From: Streptantibioticus rubrisoli | Lineage (GTDB): Bacteria; Actinomycetota; Actinomycetes; Streptomycetales; Streptomycetaceae | NCBI RefSeq assembly: GCF_024436055.1 | Contig: NZ_JANFNH010000033.1 | Coordinates: forward strand, 1-64,000 | Length of the DNA stretch: 64,000 nt | Direction: 5' to 3' | Part shown: positions 42,560-51,352 of the stretch, piece after piece | Position numbering within the stretch: the stretch's first letter is position 1 | Layout: the number at the start of each line of letters is the position of its first letter | Translations under genes and position numbers: made by a program | The notes under the pieces: model-generated | Told to the model about the DNA's origin: nothing | The model's input: only the letters and a program-made list of their open reading frames with translations | The model's database searches: none

Positions 42560-42795
42560 GGCACCCGCGGCCGGTCGCGAAGCAGCCGCATCACGTCACC
42601 GACACTGTCCATCTTCGCGGCATCCGCCGGGGTGAACTCCTCGCCGCAGGTACGCTCCAGCGCCACGATGAATTCCGCTTTATGGAGCGAATCCATCCCG
42701 AGTTCCTCATAAAATGACGTGTCGATACCGACATCGGCAACGTCGACCTCCAGGACGCCTGCTACCAGCTCCTGCACATCCCGGTCGGTTAACAC
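42556..42795 (-). CDS. Carrier protein (ACP/PCP-like, ACP 2) with TTA as second codon
   Basis: 79 residues: DVQELVAGVLEVDVADVGID, then SFYEELGMDSLHKAEFIVALE with the phosphopantetheine Ser, and a short C-terminal helix. The start is GTG 42795 (AGAGGA upstream) and the next codon is TTA (42790-42792), so its translation, and that of the overlap-coupled genes behind it, should need the bldA leucyl-tRNA. It probably accepts the aryl starter from the ligase encoded next. Confidence 0.88.
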   Translation of the reverse strand: MLTDRDVQELVAGVLEVDVADVGIDTSFYEELGMDSLHKAEFIVALERTCGEEFTPADAAKMDSVGDVMRLLRDRPRVP

Positions 42796-42875
42796 GGCGT
42801 CCTCTTCTCTCTCGCAGATTCGTCATGGGAGCATGTTGGCGACTGTCTGGTCAACTGAGTGCGCGGGCACCCAGG

Positions 42876-43355
42876 TCATTTTTTGACTTTTCTTATCGCT
42901 TCGGTGACGAGCGACTCACTTGTCACCTTTCCGCCTTGCAGCAGCGAGACACGCACATCGGCGGAGCGCTCATTCATCGTGTCGAGCTTGGCTTCGGCGC
43001 ACACGTCTCCAGGACGCGTCACCGCCAGATATTTAACGTCCAGCCGGGTCGTGGCGAACATCATGTCGTCCTCCAGGAGGCTGTACATGACGAACCCGGC
43101 GGCCTGGTCGTGAATGCTGGAGACATGGCCGCCGAAGGCCACATTCGGTTCCACACAGAGATCATCGGGAATATGAAAGTTGACCACGACGGCCCCGGCT
43201 CGCCATTTCATCGCGACGACCTGGAGTGACAGGCGCGCCACGAAGGCCGGAATCGGGATGGTGCCAGCGGCTATCTGGTCGAGCATCTTCTGCCGCATCG
43301 TCATGGCACCTGATCGAGAGGATCCGTCCACGGGTGCTCCCACCTTCGCTGTCAT
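42876..43355 (-). CDS. PaaI-like hotdog thioesterase
   Basis: 159 residues (ATG 43355, AAGGA just upstream; an internal ATG gives a shorter form). The segment VAFGGHVSSIHDQAAGFVMYSLL, with a Gly-His...Asp arrangement, followed by TTRLDVKYLAVTRPGDV is typical of PaaI/DUF4442-type acyl-CoA thioesterases. It lies 10 nt after the exporter gene in the cluster and ~80 nt before ACP 2. Likely editing or release of acyl/aryl thioesters. Confidence 0.78.
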   Translation of the reverse strand: MTAKVGAPVDGSSRSGAMTMRQKMLDQIAAGTIPIPAFVARLSLQVVAMKWRAGAVVVNFHIPDDLCVEPNVAFGGHVSSIHDQAAGFVMYSLLEDDMMFATTRLDVKYLAVTRPGDVCAEAKLDTMNERSADVRVSLLQGGKVTSESLVTEAIRKVKK

Positions 43356-43365
43356 GCCTTCCTTG

Positions 43366-44841
43366 TCATGAAGCCGGACTGTCCCGGTCGGCGCGGTTGC
43401 GGCGCGCGATGAGCCAGACGAGCGCGGATGCCAGCACGAAAGCCGTCACCACCACGACCAGCCCGAGCATCATGTCGATCCGCAGTGCCGGATAGCGCAA
43501 GGCCGTCAGGTCTCCACGAAAGTCCCTGAAGAAGGCCAGTCCGATCACGGCCACGCCCAGCGATGATCCGAGCTGCTGCGCTGTGGAAAGCACCCCGGAG
43601 ACCGCCCCGGAATCGTCGTTCCGAACACGAGCCAGCACGAAGTTCAACAACGGACCGAGTACCAGGCCCAGACCCAGGCCGGTGAACACCATTGTTGGTG
43701 CCATCACCCATCCGAAATTCCGCCCCGAGCTGTTCCAGTCGATAGCGGCGATCATGCACGCACTGCCGACGGCGCACACGACACAGCCGGCGAGAATGGT
43801 GCGGGGCGCATTGAATCGTGACACGATGCGCGCCGACCACAAGGAAGTGATCGTGCTTCCCACCGCGTACGGCGCCATCGCCACGGCCGTCGCGAGCGCG
43901 CCGTAACCAAGGCCGTACTGAATAGTGATGGAGAAGTAGAGGAAAAAGGGCACTACCGCGGAGAAGTACACCAGGTACAGGGCCAGGGCCAACCGGAAAG
44001 CCGGATCGGTCCACAGACCCGGCCGTAGCAACGGAAACCTGCCCTGCCGTTCCAGCGCTGACTCAAGCCAGAGAAAGACGGCCAGCAGCACAGGCGTGCA
44101 CATGAGCAGCAGCCATCCCCACAACGGCCAGCCCTGATCACGGCCGATCGTGAGCGGCACCAAGAGCGCGACCAGCAGCAGGACGACGGTGAGCGAGCCC
44201 GCGTAGTCCAGCCGCAGGCGCAGTCCCTTTTGCGCTGGCACCATACGGGGTGCCAACGCCACCAGAACGACACCGACGGGGACGTTGATCAGGAAGATCG
44301 GGCGCCACTGCAACCCGGCGACATTCGCCGCGATGAGCAGCCCGGCGATGATCGGGCCTGCGATCGTGGCGCCGCTCACCACCGCTCCGAGCAGCGCGAA
44401 CGCGCGCCCTCGCCGTTCCGCGGAAACCGCGATGTGCAACGTCGCGATGACCTGCGGATACAGCACAGACGCCGAGAGGCCCTGCCACACCCGACTGGCG
44501 ATGAGCTCCCCCGGACTCTGCGCCAGGCCGCAGGCGAGGCTCGCCAGGGTGAAGGACGCGGCGCCGATCATGAACATGCGCCGCCTGCCGTACAGGTCCC
44601 CCAGCCGTCCACCGGTGATGAGTATCACCGCGTAAGCGACCACATAGCCCGCGACCACCAGCTGCACGTCCGGCACGCTGGCCCCGAGACCTCGCTGAAG
44701 GCTCGGGATCGCGACGTTCACGATCGAGGTGTCGGCGAGCAGCATGAAGGCGGCGCCGAGCACGAGCGCCGCGGCCTTTTTCTCCGTCGGCAGGAACCGT
44801 TGGTCGGACACCAGCGCAGGCGGCGCCACTGAGCGGCTCAT
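43366..44841 (-). CDS. MFS exporter, DHA2 (14-TM) type, of the biosynthetic cluster
   Basis: 491 residues. LLADTSIVNVAIPSLQRGLG, GGRLGDLYGRRRMFMIG and VVSGATIAGPIIAGLLI are the DHA2 landmarks, with ~14 hydrophobic segments. The ATG at 44841 overlaps the stop of the upstream ligase by 4 nt. Its position inside the operon makes it the probable exporter of, and self-protection against, the cluster product. Confidence 0.9.
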   Translation of the reverse strand: MSRSVAPPALVSDQRFLPTEKKAAALVLGAAFMLLADTSIVNVAIPSLQRGLGASVPDVQLVVAGYVVAYAVILITGGRLGDLYGRRRMFMIGAASFTLASLACGLAQSPGELIASRVWQGLSASVLYPQVIATLHIAVSAERRGRAFALLGAVVSGATIAGPIIAGLLIAANVAGLQWRPIFLINVPVGVVLVALAPRMVPAQKGLRLRLDYAGSLTVVLLLVALLVPLTIGRDQGWPLWGWLLLMCTPVLLAVFLWLESALERQGRFPLLRPGLWTDPAFRLALALYLVYFSAVVPFFLYFSITIQYGLGYGALATAVAMAPYAVGSTITSLWSARIVSRFNAPRTILAGCVVCAVGSACMIAAIDWNSSGRNFGWVMAPTMVFTGLGLGLVLGPLLNFVLARVRNDDSGAVSGVLSTAQQLGSSLGVAVIGLAFFRDFRGDLTALRYPALRIDMMLGLVVVVTAFVLASALVWLIARRNRADRDSPAS

Positions 44842-46373
44842 CCGAGGGCTCCGTGCGTCAGGAGCCGGTTCCGGCGGACCTTCATCGTGCCGGTGAGCGG
44901 AAACTCCTCCCACGGCCGGTAGTCGACCCCGGTGTCTTCCGGCAGCCCGGCTTTGCCGCGGGCGCGCTGCCATCGGTCTTCGTCTATCGGCTTGCCGTCG
45001 ACCGTGGCCGCCACCGCCCTGACCGTCCCGTCCATGGCGATGATCACGACCTCGGCCAGTTCCGGCAGTTCGTCGAGCAGGATGTCCTCGGCGCGCAGGG
45101 TGCTGGGCACGCCGGGGACCTGGTCCACTCGCCGGTCATACAGCTCCAGGTGCCCGTCGGCGCGGAGCATGCCGATGTCGGCCATGGGCCACCAGGTGTC
45201 ACGGCCGGGTAGCGGTGCACGGCCGATCATCGATTCGGCCCGGGCGGGGGTGCGTACTTCGATGTTCCCGGGTGTGTCGGCCGGAAGCTCCGATCCGGCG
45301 TGATCCACGATGCGGATCTCCATGCCGGGGAGCGGCGCGCCCACATCACGGGAGTTCAGCCGCCCCGGCTCCCGGATCTCGGAACGGGTGGTCACCAGCA
45401 GTGTCACCGGGCCGGTCTCGGTCTGCCCGTACGCCTGGATGAATGTCGGGTTCGGATGGTCCGATGCCTCAAGAAGTGTCCGCAGCGTCCGAGGGTGAAT
45501 CGCGTCGAAACTGCTGACATAGCGCTTTACCGAGCTGAACGGATTCGGCGTCTCGCGCGCCAGCGCTTCCCAGCGCAGGAACATGTTGGGCTGAGCTTCC
45601 AGAGTCTCCGGCCGGTACCGCAGGAGTGCCTGGCGCACAGAGGTCAGGTCGGGGGAGGTGATACTGAGGAACGGCACTCCTGTATTGAGCACCGTGAGCA
45701 GCCCGGACGCCATCCGTACATGCACGAAGGACAGGCACTTCGCGCTGATCCCGGCGTAGTTGAGCGATTGCACCACGCCCATCTGGGGGGCTACGTGGGC
45801 GTACAGGGAATCCACCGTGTGCACGAGGAGCTTGGGTTTCCCGGTGGTGCCGGAGGAATGCGTGATGAGGGTCGGGTCCGTGCCGGGACGGCGGGTGACC
45901 TGGTGGGTTGCCGACTCGCTGAGCTCGACCGCTCCGGCCAGTGCGGCTTCGGGCGTGAGCGTGAGGACGCGGGAGACGATCTCGCCCAGTCGGTCCTGCC
46001 AGGGACGCAGGACCGCGGCGCCCTCGGCATCGGTCAGGAAATAGGGCTGCTGGAGTTCCTTGAGGCAGTACAGGAGATCGGCCGGATCCATTTTCACCGA
46101 CAACAGCGCGGGCAGCGCACCGATGCGAACAACGGCGCACTGGATCGCCTGGATATCCAAGTGATTGGATTTGACCACGGCGACCACAGCGCCCGGCCGC
46201 ACCCCGGCACCCCACAACCGGTCGGCATAGTCCGCGACCACGGCCGCGAAGTCGCTCACCGTGTTCGGTGTGCGGCAGGCCGAGGCCCATGACGTGTCCG
46301 CACGCAGGGTGGTCTCACCATGGTGTTCAGCGGCACTTTCCGGCAGTAAGCCAAGATCTGCGATAGGGGGCAC
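44838..46373 (-). CDS. ANL-superfamily acyl/aryl-CoA ligase
   Basis: 511 residues from GTG 46373, preceded by AGAGGA; an ATG at 46400 would overlap the upstream gene by 14 nt. A3 THSSGTTGKPKLL, A5 AYGQTETGPVTLL and the A10-like FPLTGTMKVRRNRLLTHG are present. The A8 region (DRRVDQVPGVPSTLRAEDIL) is atypical. A TTA codon is at 46347-46349. Directly behind the aryl-CoA monooxygenase gene, it could make that enzyme's CoA substrate. Specificity unknown. Confidence 0.85.
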   Translation of the reverse strand: MPPIADLGLLPESAAEHHGETTLRADTSWASACRTPNTVSDFAAVVADYADRLWGAGVRPGAVVAVVKSNHLDIQAIQCAVVRIGALPALLSVKMDPADLLYCLKELQQPYFLTDAEGAAVLRPWQDRLGEIVSRVLTLTPEAALAGAVELSESATHQVTRRPGTDPTLITHSSGTTGKPKLLVHTVDSLYAHVAPQMGVVQSLNYAGISAKCLSFVHVRMASGLLTVLNTGVPFLSITSPDLTSVRQALLRYRPETLEAQPNMFLRWEALARETPNPFSSVKRYVSSFDAIHPRTLRTLLEASDHPNPTFIQAYGQTETGPVTLLVTTRSEIREPGRLNSRDVGAPLPGMEIRIVDHAGSELPADTPGNIEVRTPARAESMIGRAPLPGRDTWWPMADIGMLRADGHLELYDRRVDQVPGVPSTLRAEDILLDELPELAEVVIIAMDGTVRAVAATVDGKPIDEDRWQRARGKAGLPEDTGVDYRPWEEFPLTGTMKVRRNRLLTHGALG

Positions 46374-46386
46374 GGCATCCTCTCCG

Positions 46387-48459
46387 TTATGACCACTCAT
46401 TCGAGGCGGAACGATCCGGTGTCCCGCGCATGGAAAACCAGGGCGAGTCCACCGTCGGCTGGTCGACGACGCACAGGTCCGCACGCCCGGCCAGGACGAT
46501 CACGTTGACGTCGGATGCGGAGATCGATCCCGCCGCTATCACAGCGATCTCGTTCTCGCGCCCGACCTGGTTCCGGATCCGGTCCGCGTACACGTCCCGG
46601 TCGGTCGGCGTCCCGGCACAGACGTGCACCGCCGTCGCGCCGCGCGCGGCGAACTCGTTCGCGATCTCGGCCGCCGCATCGATACCGTCCCTGCCCGGGT
46701 CCCACTGCGCCGGTGAGATGCGCAGGCTGACCGGCCGCTCGGCCGGCCACACAGCGCGGATCGCGCCGAACACCTCAAGCGGGTAGCAGAGCCGGTCCCG
46801 CAGCGAGCCGCTGCTCCCACCCCGCTCGTCGGCAGACGGGGGCAGAAACGAGGAGAGCCAACTGCCGTACGCGCAGTCCAGTTCCAGCAGGTCGAACCCG
46901 GCGGCGGCGCGCCGGGCCGCGGCGGCGAACTCGCGTTGCAACTCGCCAAGGGACTTGGTGGAGCCGTCAGGGCCGTAGTAGCCGAGTTGCACGCCGATCT
47001 TCGCCAGCGAATTCGCGTGGACGAAATCCACAACCCGCCGCCATCCGGCCGTCTGTTCCCCGGTATACAGTCCGGCACCGCCGGGGGTAGCCGTGCCCGT
47101 AGCGGAGACGGACACCGGCCCGGTCATCACCAGCCCGGCCTCTCCCGGTGCCTCCTCGCCCCGGTACACCAGTTGGAGGTCATCCGGCACACCGTCGCGG
47201 GTGTGGAGCACCTCGCCAGGGGAGACCACGACGCGGTTGACCAGGTCCAGACGGCCGAGGGCGAACGGCTGGAGCATCGGTGGGCTCACCTGGCCGCCCG
47301 CCGAGCCTGCGAACCACCGCTCCGCCCGGGCGATGAACTCGGGGTCGCGTCGGCGCAGGCTGGCGTAGGAAACCCGGCGGCTGCGGGTCAGGAGGTTCAC
47401 CGCGAACTGCTGCGGATCCTGGTGGGTGTACTGGTCGATGTTCTCGAACCACTCCCGGCTGGCCTGCGCGGCGCGCTGGAGGGACAGGACCGCCGGGCGG
47501 CGCCCAGCCTCGTACGCGGCCAGTGCCGCTCTCGCGCTCGGCTGCTCGTGCAGGCTGTTGGCCAGGGTTGACGCGTCGTCCATCGCGAGCTTGGTGCCCG
47601 AGCCGATGGAGAAGTGCGCCGTATGCGCCGCGTCGCCGATCAGCACGACGTTTCGATGCCGCCAGGTCTCGCACCGCACCGTGGGAAAGCGCAGCCAGCG
47701 CGAGTTGTTCCGGTACAGCTTGTGCCCGTCCAAGATGTCCTTGCACAGCTCGGCGATGATTCCTATCGACCGTTCGTCGCTTTCCCCCGGCGCGAGCTGT
47801 GAAGTGGCGGCATCAGCGAACCCGGCCGCGCGCCAGGCGCTTTCGGACAACTCCAGTATCAGAGTGCTGGCATGACGGGAGTTCGGGTAGGCGTGCACCT
47901 GTATGGCCCCGCCCGGTGTGTCCACCACGTAGAACTTGAACGAGTCGAGTTGCAGGTCGGTGCCCAGCCAGATGTACCGGCATTTCCCGTTCTGCACCGT
48001 GGGCCGGAAGGTCTTCGCGTACCGCTCCCGGATCAGGGAGTTCGCCCCGTCAGCGGCCACCACGAGGTCATGGTCAGCGGCGACGGCATCCACATCGGTG
48101 ATCTCGCTTCCATAGCGCACCTGAACGCCGAGTTGAGCGCAGCGCCGCTGCAGGGTCGTGAGCAGGCCAGCGCGGCTCATCGCGGCGAACCCGTTCCCGC
48201 GGGCCGTGAACGTGGTGCCACGGTAGTGCACATCGATGGCGTCCCACCGGGCGAGTATCGGCCGCATCTCGGACACGACGGCCGGATCAGCGCGCTCAAT
48301 CCCGCCCAGCGCCTGGTCGGACAGCACCACTCCGAACCCGAACGTCTCATCGGGTGCGTTCCGCTCCCAGACGGTGATCTCATCCGCGGGGCCAAGTTGA
48401 CGGGCTAACACACTGAAGTACAGCCCGCCGGGACCACCACCGATCACAGCGATGCGCAC
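46387..48459 (-). CDS. FAD monooxygenase-OYE fusion, anthraniloyl-CoA/salicylyl-CoA hydroxylase type
   Basis: 690 residues, GTG start with GGGAGG upstream. The N-terminal ~390 residues are a flavin monooxygenase: IAVIGGGPGGLYFSVLARQ, FGFGVVLSDQALGGIE, VVAADGANSLIR and VVLIGDAAHTAHFSIGSGTK. The C-terminal ~290 residues are an old-yellow-enzyme barrel (LGRLDLVNRVVVSP, GLVMTGPVSVSATG, RRVVDFVHANSLAKIGVQLG, PVSLRISPAQWDPGRDG). This fusion is known in 2-aminobenzoyl-CoA monooxygenase/reductase and salicylyl-CoA 5-hydroxylase. Oddly, the OYE active-site region reads LDCAYGSW where relatives have HCAHGY-like paired His, and GYYGPDGST replaces GHAGRKGST, so the reductase half may be dead or altered. 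A TTA codon is at 48406-48408. Confidence 0.87.
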   Translation of the reverse strand: MRIAVIGGGPGGLYFSVLARQLGPADEITVWERNAPDETFGFGVVLSDQALGGIERADPAVVSEMRPILARWDAIDVHYRGTTFTARGNGFAAMSRAGLLTTLQRRCAQLGVQVRYGSEITDVDAVAADHDLVVAADGANSLIRERYAKTFRPTVQNGKCRYIWLGTDLQLDSFKFYVVDTPGGAIQVHAYPNSRHASTLILELSESAWRAAGFADAATSQLAPGESDERSIGIIAELCKDILDGHKLYRNNSRWLRFPTVRCETWRHRNVVLIGDAAHTAHFSIGSGTKLAMDDASTLANSLHEQPSARAALAAYEAGRRPAVLSLQRAAQASREWFENIDQYTHQDPQQFAVNLLTRSRRVSYASLRRRDPEFIARAERWFAGSAGGQVSPPMLQPFALGRLDLVNRVVVSPGEVLHTRDGVPDDLQLVYRGEEAPGEAGLVMTGPVSVSATGTATPGGAGLYTGEQTAGWRRVVDFVHANSLAKIGVQLGYYGPDGSTKSLGELQREFAAAARRAAAGFDLLELDCAYGSWLSSFLPPSADERGGSSGSLRDRLCYPLEVFGAIRAVWPAERPVSLRISPAQWDPGRDGIDAAAEIANEFAARGATAVHVCAGTPTDRDVYADRIRNQVGRENEIAVIAAGSISASDVNVIVLAGRADLCVVDQPTVDSPWFSMRGTPDRSASNEWS

Positions 48460-48590
48460 CTCGACCTCCCGTGCACCGGGCGCCCCTGCGGACTTTCCTC
48501 ACCGCACCGGCGCTGTGCGCCCGGCGAACGCCCAAGGAACGGCCGGAGGCGTGCGGATGGATCGTCCTGGATATGCGACGGCGAGTTCAT

Positions 48591-50348
48591 CTACGCTCCG
48601 CGGACCGGAGACGAGGCGGCCGACGACGCCAGAATGTCCTCGATCATCTGTGGCGGGACGGTGGCATCATCGAACCAGCGGCCGCCGAGCGGCCGGGGAA
48701 CCGGCATGATCTGGTCGTTCGTATAGGCCAGGACCTTGCGGTTGTAGTTACGGATCTCGTCCCGGAGGTCGGCCGGCAGCTTCTTGTCGAGTCGCAGCGC
48801 GCTTTCCATTTCCCCGAGCAGCGCCCGTGTCTCGTCAATGGTTTTGAGAACGGCCTTGCAGAACCCGGCCGGGAGCACCCCGTACTCGCCCTTGATCTCC
48901 ACCAGGCGAGTGATCGCCTCGTAGGAGACGTCCTGAAGCTGGCGCCTGTCCAGCCAGCGCGTATCGTAGTTAAGCCGCCGGTACCACAGTGGCTCGACCA
49001 TGGCCTGGCGGTGTTCTTCCAGCGTGCGGTGGTGGATACGGTAGCCGTGTTTCTCCGGTTCTTCGAAGAACTGGGACCCCGGGTCGAGGAACGGCACCAT
49101 CGGGCAAATGAGCGGAAGGGCGGCCCACCCTCCGAACTTGCGTATGAGTCGCTCGCAGTACGCGATCGTATCCATCACCGATTGCCGGTCCTGGTACGGC
49201 ATACCGATGAAGAACCAGATCATGATGCCTTTCACGCCGTAATCCAGGGCGCGCGGAATCCATTCCTCCATCTGCTCCATGGTGTAGTTCCCGCGACCGG
49301 CCGCCTTGCTTATTTTCAGGTCGTGGGACTCCGGGGAGAGCATGATATAGGAATCTGTTGACTCGCCCATCTTCTTGAGGATGTCGGGCGGCGTCAGACT
49401 GAACTGCTCGAAGTGGACGCTCTTGTATCCGAGCTCTTTCACGGCATCCAGATACTGGTGCATCCGCGTTCTGTTCTCGGAATAACATTGAAGCGCGTAT
49501 ATCGAGGTGCGCTTCGCTGCCTCTCGCATGGTGCGGAGCTCTTCGACAACGAGGTCGTTGTCCTTCTGTACCAGAGTCTTGCGGACGCCCATGATGTTGC
49601 GGTAGGCGAACCGTGACCCGCCGCACCAGCCACAGTCATGCGCGCACCCGGTGTTGGGCAAGGTCATGATGAGCTTGGACGCTGACGGCCCTCCGTCGGC
49701 CACCTCGCGGTAATACGACCAGTCGTTGCGCACATTGTTGTAGTTGCTGTCCGGCGTGTGCGAGAAGCCGGTGGATTGGACCTCTCCATCGACCTTGTAC
49801 AGCAGATTAGGGATGGAACGAAAGTCCCTGTTGCCTTGCTTGACCCTGGCGACCAGCTCCGTGACCGGGTCGAGGGTGTCGTAACCCTGAACGACGACAT
49901 CGACACTCGGGTACTCAATCAGCTGCTTCGCATAGTAGGTCGCCGAGATGCCACCGAAGATGGTGAGCGCTTCGGGGTGCACTTCCTTCACGAGGGCCGC
50001 GAGTTCGACCGAGCCGTGACAGTGCGCCATCCAATGGAGGTCGAACCCGAAGATCGGCGCCTCGAAGCGGGCGAGTAATCGCCTGACATCTATTTCGGGA
50101 TGCATGAGCATCAACGAGGCGACATTCACGATCTTCGTGTCGAACCCGCAGTCGGCCAGCCGCTGCTTTATCGAGAACCAGCCAATTGGATAAATCTCAT
50201 AGACCGATGTGACATTGACACTGTCGCTGTCGCTCAGATAGGCGAACAGCATGTCGTCGCGCTCGCGGAAGTCGTATACGCTGGGCGCGTGTAATAAGAA
50301 GAGATCGGCCTCAAGTCGCGACACTGACGACTGATCCGTTATAGTCAT
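48591..50348 (-). CDS. Cobalamin-binding-domain radical SAM protein
   Basis: 585 residues; ATG 50348 follows GGGAGGG. An N-terminal B12-binding-like Rossmann domain (~15-200) contains FGFDLHWMAHCHGS (DxHxx(G)-like) and LTIFGGISATYYA. The radical SAM core has the CxxxCxxC cluster motif at Cys 235, 239 and 242 (GCAHDCGWCGG). It resembles B12-dependent radical SAM enzymes, which methylate unactivated carbons or do other radical steps. Codons 18-19 are consecutive TTAs (50292-50297), making it strongly bldA-dependent. It is the first gene of the leftward cluster, 131 nt before the next start. Confidence 0.88.
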   Translation of the reverse strand: MTITDQSSVSRLEADLFLLHAPSVYDFRERDDMLFAYLSDSDSVNVTSVYEIYPIGWFSIKQRLADCGFDTKIVNVASLMLMHPEIDVRRLLARFEAPIFGFDLHWMAHCHGSVELAALVKEVHPEALTIFGGISATYYAKQLIEYPSVDVVVQGYDTLDPVTELVARVKQGNRDFRSIPNLLYKVDGEVQSTGFSHTPDSNYNNVRNDWSYYREVADGGPSASKLIMTLPNTGCAHDCGWCGGSRFAYRNIMGVRKTLVQKDNDLVVEELRTMREAAKRTSIYALQCYSENRTRMHQYLDAVKELGYKSVHFEQFSLTPPDILKKMGESTDSYIMLSPESHDLKISKAAGRGNYTMEQMEEWIPRALDYGVKGIMIWFFIGMPYQDRQSVMDTIAYCERLIRKFGGWAALPLICPMVPFLDPGSQFFEEPEKHGYRIHHRTLEEHRQAMVEPLWYRRLNYDTRWLDRRQLQDVSYEAITRLVEIKGEYGVLPAGFCKAVLKTIDETRALLGEMESALRLDKKLPADLRDEIRNYNRKVLAYTNDQIMPVPRPLGGRWFDDATVPPQMIEDILASSAASSPVRGA

Positions 50349-50704
50349 TCGCGCCCTCCCATGGCTCTGTTTGCCCAGCAGGGTTCACCATGGTTTCTTC
50401 CATCTGAAAGGTTTGTCAAGGGTCAGTCGACCAGCATCATAATCGATCTTGATTTGCTACTTCCCGGCCTGCGCCGATGCCGCCAATAAAGTCGATCAGG
50501 AGCTCATTAAGTACACCGTACACATGGTGGGACGGCTCGCCCATTGTGGCGTCTTAGGGCAGTTTGTCACCGTGGGATAAACGGAATGATTGAGTCCATG
50601 CGGCGGTCATCGAGTGAACTGGCGCCGCCACCTGATCGCCAGCAAGTGGAACTACAGCCACTGTCCAGGCAAGACCGGGAAAGCCGCCTAGTTCAGGAGA
50701 TGAA
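50349..50704. other. Gene-free promoter region of the biosynthetic cluster
   Basis: 356 nt, notably AT-richer than the rest. On the minus strand it carries TATGAT (50436-50441) and TTGACA (50414-50419), candidates for -10 and -35 elements that do not form one properly spaced pair. No operator palindrome is convincing. No regulator gene of the SARP, LuxR or TetR type is found in the cluster. Confidence 0.45.
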
Positions 50705-50710
50705 CTTGCT

Positions 50711-51088
50711 GTGTTCGACTGCGGTCACGCCGAAGATCACCGGAGCATTGTGCAGTCCGTCCTGCGTGTCGCAGACATCGCCATCCTCAACGCCGCTCCT
50801 ACCCCCTGCGGACATCGACCGCATCGAGCGTCTCCCGATGCGGGAGATCATCTGCTGTTCAACCGCACCGGCGCCAACGCCAAGGCCACCAAGGAGCAAC
50901 GGGGCTATCTCGAAGACGACGGCTGGCAGGTGTTCACCACCACCATCCCGCATTGGCAGGTTTACGCCCAGTCGATGCTCCAGCCCGTCACCGCCAAAGG
51001 ATCGGCCTACGACGAGTTGATCACGGAAATGATCGACCGTGGTCTCTCCTCCCGAAGAAGGGCGCCGCGTAATGAGCAAGGGCGATAG
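50711..51088 (+). pseudogene. Broken ParA-family partition ATPase, C-terminal part
   Basis: VFDCGHAEDHRSIVQSVLRV and ADIAILNAAPT are ParA/MinD-like. The next stretch, ADIDRIERLPMRE, is in a different frame, and the first frame resumes at LLFNRTGANAKATKEQRGYL, then WQVFTTTIPHWQVYAQSM and VTAKGSAYDELITEMIDRG. The N-terminal P-loop half is missing upstream. A truncated gene with frameshifts and an internal loss, probably left from a plasmid or integrative element. Confidence 0.7.
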
Positions 51089-51350
51089 CACCTCCGCCCT
51101 GCGTGCTCGACGCTCGCAGCAGCAGAGCGCGTTGGCTCGTCGGCAGTCTGCCCCGCCTCACAGCACGAGCCGTCCTGCCGACCTTGTCATCACCGCCGAC
51201 ATGATTCCCGCCCCAGAGTCAGTCGACGCCTCTGGCAATCTGACTCCAGACGAGATCCAAACCGACGACGTCCTTCTGGCGTCAGCGGGGCGTTGGGATG
51301 TCCCGCCATATCAGCCCCTCGAGGTACCCGCTCCGAGCGTCCATCACAGG
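51072..51350 (+). pseudogene. Truncated gene downstream of the ParA remnant
   Basis: From ATG 51072 the frame reads MSKGDSTSALRARRSQQQ and later LVITADMIPAPESVDASGN and LASAGRWDVPPYQPLEVP. It then runs antisense into the HelR gene, so its natural end is lost. A basic N-terminus and the position next to parA suggest a partition-associated partner. Homology not recognised with certainty. Confidence 0.45.
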
Positions 51351-51352
51351 CG

